Source: JAENVT01 sp031430695 (GTDB lineage: Bacteria; Actinomycetota; Acidimicrobiia; Acidimicrobiales; Ilumatobacteraceae). Taken from it: 64,000 nt of DNA. The stretch's first letter is position 1, and every line of letters begins with the position of its first letter. The DNA is taken from the NCBI GenBank assembly GCA_031430695.1, contig JANPBZ010000134.1, forward strand, positions 15,767 through 79,766. The letters are read 5' to 3'. A model generated the notes under the pieces. The model was not told where the DNA came from, did not search any database, and saw only the letters and a list, made by a program, of their open reading frames with translations. The position numbers and the translations under genes were made by a program. Shown in pieces: positions 15,735-26,718 of the stretch.

Positions 15735-18688
15735 GTGCCACGCACCGCGTGGTGGTCGAGAACGATCAGATCGCGCAGTTCGTCGGTCGACAGTTCGCTG
15801 AGCCACGTCTCGCCGGTGGTTCCGACAACGGCATCGGCCAGGGCGCGTTTGTCGTTGATCATGGCGTCGACGCGTTCCTCGATCGTGCCTTGGCAGACGA
15901 GCTTGTGCACGAACACCGAGCGATGCTGACCGATGCGCCAGGCTCGGTCGGTGGCCTGGTCTTCGACGGCGGGGTTCCACCAGCGGTCGTAGTGAACGAC
16001 ACGCGATGCCGCGGTGAGGTTGAGGCCGGTGCCTCCGGCGCGCAACGACACCAGGAGCAGCGGTGATGTCGAGCCTGCTTGGAACTCGTCGACCATCCGG
16101 TTTCGTCCCGTTCTCGACACGCCACCGTGCAGGAACGGCGTCGGCAAGGCGAAGCGTTCGTTGAGATGGCGTTGCAGCAGCAGGCCCATCTCGCGGAACT
16201 GGGTGAACACCAGTGCCTGCTCGCCGGCGTCGAGCAGGTCGGTGATCAACTCGTCGAAGCGGGTCAGCTTGCCCGACCGACCACCGAGGCGCGACCCGTC
16301 GGCGAGCGCCTGTGCGGGATGGTTGCAGATCTGCTTAAGGCGGGTGAGCGCGGCGAGAACCAGCCCGCGACGGCGCATGCCGATGGCTTGCTGGGCGTCG
16401 TCGAGTAGCTGATCGACGACACCTTGGTACATGCCGGCCTGCTCGCGGGTCAGCGATGCCCACGCCAACTGCTCGACCTTGTCGGGCAGGTCGGGCACCA
16501 GCGACTTGTCGGCTTTGGTTCGACGAAGCAGGAACGGCGATGTCAATTGGCGGAGTGCCGCCGCCGCGGCGAGATCGCGATTGCGTTCGATCGGCGTGGC
16601 GAAACGTTGGCGGAACTGAGTGAGGTTGCCGAGCAGCCCGGGCGTGACCATCGACATGATCGACCACAGTTCGCTGAGCCGATTCTCGACTGGCGTGCCG
16701 GTGAGGGCGATGTGCTGGTGGGCCGGCAGTTTGCGCAATGCCTTGGCCGTTCGCGTCTCGGGGTTCTTCACTGCCTGGGCCTCGTCGAACACGATGGTCG
16801 CCCACGGCACTGCCGCGAGCGTGTCGATATCGCGGGCGGCGATGTGGTACGTGGTGATGATCAGGTCGTGTTGGGCGACGACGTTGGCGAACATGGTTGC
16901 GCCGCTGCGCCCGGTGCCGTGATGCACGGCGACACGCAGCAGCGGTGTGAATCGTGCTGCCTCGGCTTCCCAGTTGCGCACGACCGACAACGGGCAGATC
17001 ACCAGGTGCGGCCCCGGCAGCGCCGCCAGGTGGGCGAGGGTGGTGGGGGTCTTGCCAAGCCCCATGTCGTCGGCAAGGCACCCCCCAAGACCCAGCTGAT
17101 GCAAGAACTGCAGCCAGCCGAGGCCGCGTCGCTGGTATGGGCGAAGTGTCGCCATGAAGCCGGCCGGCTCGACGCCTTCGGCCAGCGTCGCGTCGGGCAG
17201 ACCTTGCAGCAGATCGCCGAGCCAGCCGGTAGCAGCGATCGCCGGTAGGTTCTCGCTGAGGGCTGTGCCATCGGCGGCCACATCCGCGGTCGGCACCAGT
17301 TCCTCCGCTGCCAATTCGGCGGCCAGGCGGAGTAGTTCGAGCGTCGACAGTTCGGCATGGTCGCGTCGATGTTCGGCGAGATTGGCAAGGGCGCGGCGGG
17401 CCTCGGTGCGATCGAGCCGCACCCATCGGCCATTGACATTGATCAGGCCGGCGCCCGTTGCTGCAGCACGCTCCAGCAACGTCTCGTCAACCGGCGTGTC
17501 GTCGACAACGACGGTCCAGTCGATGATCGCTGCGGCGCTGAATCGACTTGTGCCCGAGGCGTCCTTCGGTTGGGCGACGCCTTTCGTGGTTGCCGAGCGG
17601 CGGGTGAGGCGTTCTGGTGTCAGCAGTTCGATGTCGACAGCCGCTAACGCATCGACTGCTTCGAGTGTTGCAGCGGCGCCATCGAGATCGATGCCGGACT
17701 GTGGGCGGGCGAGCCATCCCGAGAGCCACGGTGCCAGCATCTCGATGTCGACCCTGGCAGTGGCGATGCATTCGCCGAGCATCGGAAGGAACCGCTGTTC
17801 GCCGGCCAGGCTCAGTGCCGTCGGCCCACCGATGCCGACCTCTGCCGCGGCACACCATCGGCTGCGATCGTCGGGATCGACCAACTCCAACGCCAGCGGC
17901 CAGTCACCGAGCGGATCATCGGGCAGTGCCAGGCGCAGCCGAGCTCGCACCACCGGCTCGCCCTCGGCGCGACGGATGGCCTGATCGAGCATCGTCGCCA
18001 GGTCGTCGAGAGCCTCACCGAGATCGGGGTCGGCGCGGAACTCGCCGGCCGGGGCGCTGAGGGCCCGGGCCACGACGCGCGTGGCACGCGCCGTGACGCG
18101 GCGGGTATCGGTGATCGGCGCATGCCACCCAGCCCCGGCGAGCAGCAGCCGAGCCGTCTGATCGACGAACGAGTCGATGATCACCGTCGTCAGTTCCTCA
18201 GCGGTGAATCCCGGACTGGCCACAGCGACAACCGGTGGTTGCAGCGCAGCGAGTTCGGCTACTGGATCGGCCAGGTCGGAGCGCAATGGCCGCCAGCGGG
18301 CGAGCCACCACCCGAGTCCAGTGTCGGTGAGCTGCGGCAGCACGCGGCCAGCAGTGACCAGTCGAATTGCGACCGAGTACGCGGCACCGAGCCAGCCGAC
18401 CGACGAACCGGCGTCGCTGCCGAGGGCGTCGAGTTGCCCGAGCGCGGCGAGTGATGCGACGGTGAGGCGCTGGCACATCACCTGTTGCTCGCCGCCTGGC
18501 AGCGCCATGCGCACGACGCGCATCGAGCCGGTGTGGGTGGTCGCAGGTGGCCGGCGGAATGTCGAACTGACAACCGCCTGAAGATTTCCGCCGTAGACGC
18601 CGCGACCTGGCTGCCACGCCACAACCTCGCCATCGAGCCAGGTCAGCTGCAACCCAGGAGTCAGCGCGGCGTCGGGACGGGAGGGCAC
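15731..18688 (-). CDS. SNF2-family DEAD/DEAH-box ATPase (HepA/RapA-like)
   Basis: 985 residues. The N-terminal ~480 residues are a bacterial SNF2-associated region with no sharp motif. The helicase core then begins with RPYQRRGLGWLQFLHQLGLG, Walker A MGLGKTPTT (about 541-549), Walker B DEAQAVKNP (about 633-641), motif III LTGTPVENRLSELWSI and motif V RAGGTGLNLTAA. Motif VI is TDRAWRIGQ near the C-terminus. These motors translocate on double-stranded DNA and remodel bound protein (RapA recycles RNA polymerase). GTG 18688 starts the gene; the SWIM gene follows with overlap. Confidence 0.92.
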   Translation of the reverse strand: MPSRPDAALTPGLQLTWLDGEVVAWQPGRGVYGGNLQAVVSSTFRRPPATTHTGSMRVVRMALPGGEQQVMCQRLTVASLAALGQLDALGSDAGSSVGWLGAAYSVAIRLVTAGRVLPQLTDTGLGWWLARWRPLRSDLADPVAELAALQPPVVAVASPGFTAEELTTVIIDSFVDQTARLLLAGAGWHAPITDTRRVTARATRVVARALSAPAGEFRADPDLGEALDDLATMLDQAIRRAEGEPVVRARLRLALPDDPLGDWPLALELVDPDDRSRWCAAAEVGIGGPTALSLAGEQRFLPMLGECIATARVDIEMLAPWLSGWLARPQSGIDLDGAAATLEAVDALAAVDIELLTPERLTRRSATTKGVAQPKDASGTSRFSAAAIIDWTVVVDDTPVDETLLERAAATGAGLINVNGRWVRLDRTEARRALANLAEHRRDHAELSTLELLRLAAELAAEELVPTADVAADGTALSENLPAIAATGWLGDLLQGLPDATLAEGVEPAGFMATLRPYQRRGLGWLQFLHQLGLGGCLADDMGLGKTPTTLAHLAALPGPHLVICPLSVVRNWEAEAARFTPLLRVAVHHGTGRSGATMFANVVAQHDLIITTYHIAARDIDTLAAVPWATIVFDEAQAVKNPETRTAKALRKLPAHQHIALTGTPVENRLSELWSIMSMVTPGLLGNLTQFRQRFATPIERNRDLAAAAALRQLTSPFLLRRTKADKSLVPDLPDKVEQLAWASLTREQAGMYQGVVDQLLDDAQQAIGMRRRGLVLAALTRLKQICNHPAQALADGSRLGGRSGKLTRFDELITDLLDAGEQALVFTQFREMGLLLQRHLNERFALPTPFLHGGVSRTGRNRMVDEFQAGSTSPLLLVSLRAGGTGLNLTAASRVVHYDRWWNPAVEDQATDRAWRIGQHRSVFVHKLVCQGTIEERVDAMINDKRALADAVVGTTGETWLSELSTDELRDLIVLDHHAVRGT

Positions 18689-18753
18689 AGGTCGAGTGTA
18701 CGAGTGGGGTGTGCGTCGGTTAGGGCGTAGTGGTGCGTAAGACTGTGCCGAAC

Positions 18754-19779
18754 ATGTCGCATCTCTGGGATCCCCCCGATCCGGATCAAAGGCGCAAACG
18801 TGCTCGCGCCGGCCGTTCCAATCGCAGCGTCGGCATCGTGTTGCTCGTGCTCACGGCACTCGTCGGCGGCGGCGCTGTCTCGTACGTGTTCTCCCAATGG
18901 CAGTCGTCGCGAAATACTGCTGCAGCACTGCCGACGGCGGCTCCGACAACCGCATCGACATCGACATCGACGTCCACGACGAGCACAACGAGCACGACGA
19001 TCGTCCCGACCACGACGACCACGATCGCTCCGACCACGACTGCTGTGCAGGTCGTCGGTGATCACATGGTGTTCGCCGATGGGTACCCGATCGGCCAGGT
19101 CACACCTGCTGGTTTCGCTCGCTATGAGGGCGACGCCGTATCGCAGCTGCGCCAGGGTGCTTTCGAGATGTCGTCGGTCGTCAACTTCATCGGATCGAAG
19201 TTCAGCGTGCAGATCCGTCCCCTCGACATCACCGAAGTCTCGGCATCGTGCCCGATTGCAGTCCAGCCGCGTGCGGCCGACAACGCCGAGCCATTGGGTC
19301 TGTGGGTAGAGGCACCGAACTGGCAGCTGCAGCCGCAGACCGCCACCCCGGTACCGCTCGCCGATCCGACCGTCATCGCCGTGGTGCAACTGATCACGGC
19401 CAACAACGCCGTGATGCCGGCGCCACCACCTCAACGCGGCAGTGCAGTGCTGGTCGACTTGATCGGCGATGGTGTTGCTGATCTGGTCGTGTCAGCGACG
19501 TACGGCGACGACTCCATCTACTACCGCCTCGTGGCGATTGCACCGGATAGCAACCCCGAGGCCGCCTCGACGGTGATGATCGAGTTCGGTGGCTCGTTTC
19601 GCGAGGACGGCTCGCGTGATCCGCAGTCGCGTGGCGAGTTGCGAGTCGACGGCGTGATCGAGTTGACCGGCACAGCGCCGTACGAGTTGTTGATCCGCCG
19701 CACGACAGCCGACACCAAAGGTGTCGTCGTCCGCGATCTCGCCGGCGCGGAACTGACGTCCTCGTCCTGCCCTCGCTGA
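18754..19779 (+). CDS. membrane-anchored exported protein with Thr/Ser-rich linker, unknown function
   Basis: 341 residues from ATG 18754; GTG 18730 would add eight. A basic cytoplasmic N-terminus (QRRKRARAGRSNR) leads to one transmembrane helix (about 26-50). A low-complexity Ser/Thr linker follows (about 68-103, with tandem ACG/ACC-type codons), then an extracytoplasmic domain. Within that domain, LVDLIGDGVADLVVSAT (about 238-254) resembles an FG-GAP-like or Asp-loop repeat, and two Cys (one in ASCPIAV, one near the C-terminus in SSCPR) could pair. No family assigned. It ends one base from the convergent HAD gene. Confidence 0.75.
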   Translation: MSHLWDPPDPDQRRKRARAGRSNRSVGIVLLVLTALVGGGAVSYVFSQWQSSRNTAAALPTAAPTTASTSTSTSTTSTTSTTIVPTTTTTIAPTTTAVQVVGDHMVFADGYPIGQVTPAGFARYEGDAVSQLRQGAFEMSSVVNFIGSKFSVQIRPLDITEVSASCPIAVQPRAADNAEPLGLWVEAPNWQLQPQTATPVPLADPTVIAVVQLITANNAVMPAPPPQRGSAVLVDLIGDGVADLVVSATYGDDSIYYRLVAIAPDSNPEAASTVMIEFGGSFREDGSRDPQSRGELRVDGVIELTGTAPYELLIRRTTADTKGVVVRDLAGAELTSSSCPR

Positions 19780-19780
19780 T

Positions 19781-20590
19781 CTAGCTGCGCGGTTCGGCGA
19801 GGATGGACTCGATCACCTGAGCGACTCCGTCGTCATCGTTCGATGCGGTGACGTGGGTAGCAGCAGCCCGTACGAGAGCGGCGGCGTTGGCGACAGCCAC
19901 CGAGCGGCCGGCGAACTCGAACATGGCGAGGTCGTTGATCTCGTCGCCGAACACCAACACGTCGGCAGGATCGATGTCGAGATGGGCGCAGAGCCATCGC
20001 AGGCCGGCACCTTTGTCGGCGCCCGCTGGGCCGAGTTCGACGGCCTCGGTGCCCATGTGGCTCACGACCAGGTCGGTGCCGACGATCGGCGGGATGATGT
20101 CGAGCAGTTCGAGGGCGGAATGGTGATGATGGAACGCCAACAGCTTGATCGCCTCGGTGGCTCCGTCGTGCCCGTTCAGCACGTCGTCGACGGTCTCGTT
20201 GCGGTGGTGCACCGGCATGCGCTCGGCGAAGCCGACTTCCTCGGTGAAGCCACGATCGGTGGCAAGGGCGAACCCGAACAGCGGGTCGTGAGCCCGAAGC
20301 CGCGCGATCGCGGCAACCGCCAGCGCACTGGGGAAGCCGATGGTGAACAGCGGCTCGCCGTCGGGCAACGAGCAGATCATCGAGCCGTTGGCCATGACGC
20401 CGTACCGCACCGCTGCGCCGACAGCGGTGACCTCCCGGGCGGCGACCATCGGTGGCCGGCCGGTGGCAAAGACCACGATCACGCCCGCCTCGTGGGCGGC
20501 GTGCAAGGCCGCGATGGTCCGTGCCGACACTTCTCCGCGGCTGTTCAGCAAGGTACCGTCGAGGTCCGTGGCAATCAGTCGCGGCAGCAT
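19781..20590 (-). CDS. HAD-superfamily Cof-type phosphatase
   Basis: 269 residues. HAD motif I is ATDLDGTLL (Asp9 nucleophile, Asp11), motif II Thr in VFATGRPP (about 41), motif III Lys in GADKGAGL (about 194) and motif IV GDEINDLAMF (about 215). The C2-type cap between motifs II and III marks the Cof/YbiV subfamily, which dephosphorylates sugar phosphates and cofactors. Exact substrate not readable. It is divergent from clpB. Confidence 0.93.
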   Translation of the reverse strand: MLPRLIATDLDGTLLNSRGEVSARTIAALHAAHEAGVIVVFATGRPPMVAAREVTAVGAAVRYGVMANGSMICSLPDGEPLFTIGFPSALAVAAIARLRAHDPLFGFALATDRGFTEEVGFAERMPVHHRNETVDDVLNGHDGATEAIKLLAFHHHHSALELLDIIPPIVGTDLVVSHMGTEAVELGPAGADKGAGLRWLCAHLDIDPADVLVFGDEINDLAMFEFAGRSVAVANAAALVRAAATHVTASNDDDGVAQVIESILAEPRS

Positions 20591-20629
20591 GATCGACAGT
20601 CTGCACGGGCGTGTTGGCCGTTCGGCAAT

Positions 20630-20650
20630 GTTGATAAGCTTCGACTCAGG
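20630..20650. promoter_or_regulatory. degenerate HAIR-like site upstream of clpB
   Basis: GTTGATA-N7-ACTCAGG keeps 10 of 14 HAIR positions with the correct 7-base spacer, 48 bases before the clpB start. clpB is an HspR target in several actinobacteria. The left arm is poor, so binding is uncertain. Confidence 0.3.
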
Positions 20651-20697
20651 ATTTCTGTTGCGAGAGAGTTGAAACACGAGAGTTGAAAGAGGCAGAC

Positions 20698-23181
<2,484 letters not shown>

Positions 23182-23258
23182 TAGCTGTTCACCCAGGCGT
23201 TGCCTGATCGTTGGTCTGCGTTCGGATCGATGACATCTGCACCATTCATGCTGGCGTC

Positions 23259-23432
23259 ATGAATAGCCCTCGACGCTGGTGGCAGCGATATCTGGAGTTG
23301 TTCGTGATGGAAGTGCGTCGACCCGATGGCTCGACGTACCTGGTCTCGATCGACCCGACCGGTTTCGGCGAGTGTTGGCTGCCGGTTGAGATCGGTGCCA
23401 TTCAAGAGGGTGACGTTCCCGCAGCGGTTTGA
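23259..23432 (+). CDS. small hypothetical protein
   Basis: A 57-codon frame from ATG 23259, lying between clpB and the MFS gene in the same direction. The peptide has an aromatic, basic start (MNSPRRWWQRYLELFVME), then a compact stretch rich in charged and Gly/Pro residues (RRPDGSTYLVSIDPTGFGE). C-ending codons are typical of the genome. The start has no clear ribosome site. No family recognised. Confidence 0.4.
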   Translation: MNSPRRWWQRYLELFVMEVRRPDGSTYLVSIDPTGFGECWLPVEIGAIQEGDVPAAV

Positions 23433-23459
23433 TCGCGGCGTGATCGGCTAGAGAAGGGG

Positions 23460-24632
23460 GTGATGATCACCTCTGATGGGCGGCGACTGATCGCCACCCG
23501 CGCTCTGCGCGGCTACGCCGATGGACTGGTTGCGGTATCGCTGGCGGGGTATCTCGGCGATCAGTTGGGATATAGCGCCACTCGCATTGGCGTGATCGTG
23601 ACGGGCATGCTGCTGGGCTCAGCGGTGCTGACGATGTTCACCGGCACATGGGGATGGCGGTTCGAACGTCGACTGCTACTGCGAATCGGTGGACTGCTGA
23701 TGATCGTCACGGGCGTGGTCTTCGCCACGTCGACGACGTTCGTCGTCTTGTTGGTCCTGGGTGTCGTCGGCACGATGAATCCGAGCGGCAGTGATGTCAA
23801 CGTCGTGCAGCCGATCGAGCAATCGCTGCTCCCGCTGACCACGACCGAGGAACACCGCTCGCACGTGTTCGCCCGCTACACGTTCTTCGGTGGATCGCTG
23901 GCGGCGCTCGGGGCACTGTCTGCGGGGCTACCCGCTCGGTTTCATTGGCAAGCCGATTCGGTGTTCATCGTCTACGCCGTGGCCGGCGTCGCGATGCTCG
24001 GCGTCTATGCATCGATGTCGCCGTTGGTCGAGGCGGCCGCTCAGGCGACGACCCCGACGCCGCTCGGCCCATCGAAGCGCGTCGTCTATCGGCTGGCCGC
24101 GTTGTTCAGCATCGACGCCTTCGGGGGCGGGTTTGCCGTGCAGTCGCTGTTGGTGCTGTGGCTGCTGCGTCGCCATCACTTCTCGGTCGGCAAAGCGGGC
24201 GCGGTACTCGCCGTCATGCAAATTCTGGCTGCCGCTTCGGGCTTTGCGGCCGTGCGAATCGAACGTCGTCTCGGGCCTCTGCGGACGATGGCGTTCACTC
24301 ATCTTCCCGGGCAGATCTTGCTGATTGCCGCCGCGCTCATGCCCAACGCCCCGCTGGCCGTGGCCTGTTTGATCGGCCGGAGTCTGCTGTCGAGCATGGA
24401 CGTACCGGTGCGCAATGCGTACGTGATGTCGGTCGTGACTCCGGCCGAGCGGGCGGCGGCGGCCAGCGTGACCAACGTGCCGCGTAGCCTGGCCGCCGCG
24501 CTGCCCCCGATTGCCGCGGGTTGGATGCTCGATCGCTCGACGTTCGGCTGGCCCCTGATCGTCGCCGGTTCGCTGAAGATCATCTACGACGTGTTGCTGT
24601 TGCGGATGGCCAGAGACTCGCCTGACCGCTAG
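23460..24632 (+). CDS. major facilitator superfamily transporter
   Basis: 390 residues with about 12 hydrophobic segments. The N-half opens with ATRALRGYADGLVAVSLAGYL. A cytoplasmic loop between TM2 and TM3 reads GTWGWRFERRLLLRIGG in place of the usual Gly-x-x-x-D-R/K-x-G-R-R/K motif. The central loop (about 190-205) is Thr/Pro-rich. Substrate is unknown; the fold resembles efflux-type members. Translation starts at GTG 23460 or ATG 23463, with GAGAAGGGGG upstream. Its stop overlaps the end of the convergent ltrA remnant by four bases. Confidence 0.88.
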   Translation: MMITSDGRRLIATRALRGYADGLVAVSLAGYLGDQLGYSATRIGVIVTGMLLGSAVLTMFTGTWGWRFERRLLLRIGGLLMIVTGVVFATSTTFVVLLVLGVVGTMNPSGSDVNVVQPIEQSLLPLTTTEEHRSHVFARYTFFGGSLAALGALSAGLPARFHWQADSVFIVYAVAGVAMLGVYASMSPLVEAAAQATTPTPLGPSKRVVYRLAALFSIDAFGGGFAVQSLLVLWLLRRHHFSVGKAGAVLAVMQILAAASGFAAVRIERRLGPLRTMAFTHLPGQILLIAAALMPNAPLAVACLIGRSLLSSMDVPVRNAYVMSVVTPAERAAAASVTNVPRSLAAALPPIAAGWMLDRSTFGWPLIVAGSLKIIYDVLLLRMARDSPDR

Positions 24633-25060
24633 CGATTGCTGATTGCTGCGGCCAGCGGACCCGCCTGGTACCGCCGCCAGGTGATGGATTGCATGGCAGC
24701 GAGAATGACAGCGACTCCACCGACCGCCGCTGAGTCCGGCAGCGACGCGCCGACGAGCAACCACGCCGCGGCGACGACAACTGCCACGAAGCGTTCGGGG
24801 GCAAGCCGATGCACGACCCGCCATTGGATGTGGAGGCAACGATTCGGTCGGGTCGGCGACCATGTGCTTGGCCACGACCGCGTAGGCGATGATCCCCGTG
24901 ACGATCGGGAAATGTCCGAACGTGAACAGGTCGCGGGCTGCTCGCCTGCGATGCGCGTCGCCGGCACGCTCGAGCGTGTGCTCGGCGACACGGGGAATGG
25001 ATGCGAAGTACACCCACCAGACCACGCACGCCACCGATGTGGCAGCCGCCAGCCCTACCG
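24629..25060 (-). pseudogene. frameshifted, 5'-truncated low-temperature-requirement A (LtrA) remnant
   Basis: Two overlapping frames together read as the C-terminal ~140 residues of an LtrA-family membrane protein. From about 25060 down: VVWWVYFASIPRVAEH, RDLFTFGHFPIVTGIIAYAV, KHMVADPTE. At about 24840 the frame must shift by one base to continue as LAPERFVAVVVAAAWLLVGA and end at 24629. LtrA proteins are normally about 370-400 residues; the first ~240 are missing, and their place is taken by the partition-partner gene whose stop (25055) touches the remnant. Both defects indicate a dead gene left at a recombination junction. The original function of LtrA is poorly known. Confidence 0.6.
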
Positions 25061-25576
25061 GTGAGCGCGAAGCCAGATCAGCAACGCAGCCGCCCACAGT
25101 TGCTCGTACGGCACGTCGCGCCCGAGCTCGTCGGCGAGGTCCAGCCGCAGCTCGCCGAGTGCGAGATCCAGATCCGCAGGGATCGTCGCCTGTACCAGAC
25201 GCGGACCCGTCGTTGCTTGCTCGGCCAGCCGACGAACGTCGGCGAGGCGTCTGCTGATGTCGCCGCGTTGAGCGAGCAGGAGTTCGAGGGCCTCGGTGGC
25301 GACGTCGTCCCATGTGACACGACGGCCCCGGCGAGCCTGTTGCAGGAGCTTGAGCCGACGAGCGTCGGCGTGCAACGCGTGGGGCACGAGGTGACCGCGA
25401 AGTCGACCACTGGACGTACCGCGACCGAGCGGCTCGACACGATGCTGGGATGGGTGCGTCAGCGATGCGCTACGCGGAGCGATTGGCGTCGCATCGATCT
25501 CAGCCGCACCGCGAGCGGGAGCCTTCTGCATGCGATCTGCGAACCGCTGTGCCAACTCGTGGCGCTTGGAAGTCAT
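25055..25576 (-). CDS. ParA-associated small protein, likely ribbon-helix-helix DNA-binding partner
   Basis: 173 residues directly downstream of parA (2-base gap). The N-terminus KRHELAQRFADRMQKAP is helical and basic, the sort of tail that in type Ib partition systems stimulates ParA ATPase. A middle disordered region runs to about residue 75, and a helical part (VTWDDVATEALELLLAQRG) follows. The last ~45 residues, VQATIPADLDLALGELRLDL onward, have a short beta strand followed by two helices, the pattern of a ribbon-helix-helix domain (ParG/omega type). Function as a centromere-binding partner is inference from fold pattern and position. Confidence 0.6.
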   Translation of the reverse strand: MTSKRHELAQRFADRMQKAPARGAAEIDATPIAPRSASLTHPSQHRVEPLGRGTSSGRLRGHLVPHALHADARRLKLLQQARRGRRVTWDDVATEALELLLAQRGDISRRLADVRRLAEQATTGPRLVQATIPADLDLALGELRLDLADELGRDVPYEQLWAAALLIWLRAHR

Positions 25577-25578
25577 CA

Positions 25579-26424
25579 CTAGACCAACTCGGGAATAGGA
25601 AAGCGCCAACCTCGCCGTTGGATCAGTTCGTAGGCGACGTGTCGATAGGCGGTGGCTGAACGCGCGCTGTAGTGATACGCGCCGACGGGCAAGCCGACGA
25701 GGTGGGCTTCGCCGAACTTGGCATCTTCTGGAATCTTGTTGCGAAACAACGGAACTTCATATCGGTCGGCGATGGCGCGGATCTGTTCCTCGGCGACGCG
25801 CCGGTAGACGCTGGTGCCCCAGATGCGCATCTTGATGATGCCGTACACCTCGGGGCGGCCGTCGGAATCAGCCGACGTACGAATGGTGTTCAGGATCGTC
25901 GGCAACTCGGTAACAGGTCCGGCCTCTGGCACCATCGGCACGACCACCCCCGATGAACCGCTGAGTGCCGCGGCGACGACACCCGACTGATGGCCGGGAG
26001 TATCGACGAGCACGACGTCCCACTCGAGGCGAGCGCTGTCGAGGATGTCGATCAACCGGCTGCGCACCCATGGGTCGGTGAGCTGTCGTCCCGCGTGCGC
26101 CATCGACACTTCGTCAGCGGGAAGGACGTCGAGGTTGGGGTGCACCTGACGAACCAACGCCTCCTCGAGCATGGCATGGCCGAGGAGAACGGCGCCGACG
26201 TCGGCGACATCGCGCACCGAGCGCCGCGGAGCAGCCTCCCCGATGAACACCGACTGGCCGGTCTGCTGATCGAGATCGATGACGAGGACTTTCGCGCCGC
26301 ACGTCGACAGGGCGTAGGCGAGGTTGAAGGTGAGCGACGTTTTGCCTGCGCCACCTTTGGTGTGGGCAACCGTGATGACCTCGCCCAATGGCGCGAACGG
26401 GGTCGGGGGTGGCAGATCGCTCAT
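25579..26424 (-). CDS. ParA/MinD-family partition ATPase
   Basis: 281 residues. Deviant Walker A KGGAGKTS (about 24-31) with the signature Lys, A' motif VLVIDLDQQTGQS (Asp at about 50) and Walker B DVVLVDTPGH (about 137-146). These are diagnostic of ParA-type ATPases that position plasmids, chromosomes or protein complexes on the nucleoid or membrane. No N-terminal HTH is present, so it is the short (type Ib-like) form. It forms a two-gene cassette with the small partner and is divergent from the giant surface-protein gene. It is not next to dnaA/gidB-type genes, so it is probably not the main chromosomal parA. Confidence 0.88.
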   Translation of the reverse strand: MSDLPPPTPFAPLGEVITVAHTKGGAGKTSLTFNLAYALSTCGAKVLVIDLDQQTGQSVFIGEAAPRRSVRDVADVGAVLLGHAMLEEALVRQVHPNLDVLPADEVSMAHAGRQLTDPWVRSRLIDILDSARLEWDVVLVDTPGHQSGVVAAALSGSSGVVVPMVPEAGPVTELPTILNTIRTSADSDGRPEVYGIIKMRIWGTSVYRRVAEEQIRAIADRYEVPLFRNKIPEDAKFGEAHLVGLPVGAYHYSARSATAYRHVAYELIQRRGWRFPIPELV

Positions 26425-26718
26425 CCGACCACCAGTGTCACAGATTGCACCAACAAACCCATGAGCAGGATCTTAGCTCACGATTTCAAATATGCATATA
26501 TGCAAATACTTCTCGCAGGGTTGAAATTGTCAAGGTCTCGGCAAGAATGCCGATGAAATCCCTGGTGAGAATGAAGATTCACGTCAGAGGGCTGGGCTCG
26601 AGACGTGTGGTTCGGTGGACGAACGCACAACTCGATCGCTGCACGGGTGCCGGCGCCAACTCGGCGCGCCCCCATTCGGACTCACTATATTCCTGTCGGC
26701 GGCCGGGCCTGTTCACAC
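26425..26718. promoter_or_regulatory. divergent intergenic region with AT-rich tract and 12-bp palindrome
   Basis: The 294-base gap between parA and the giant gene contains an unusually AT-rich stretch (about 26478-26530). It includes the perfect palindrome TGCATATATGCA (26493-26504) flanked by AAA/AAAT runs, a candidate operator or partition site for the ParA cassette. TATATT (26686-26691) is a plausible -10 element for the giant gene, 27 bases before its ATG, without a convincing -35. No ribosome site is visible before ATG 26719. Confidence 0.4.

Noticed and set aside
26605..26718. Upstream in-frame start for the giant protein at 26605
   Set aside because: It would put 38 Arg-rich residues before the signal peptide and pass through the likely -10 element; ATG 26719 places the signal peptide correctly.
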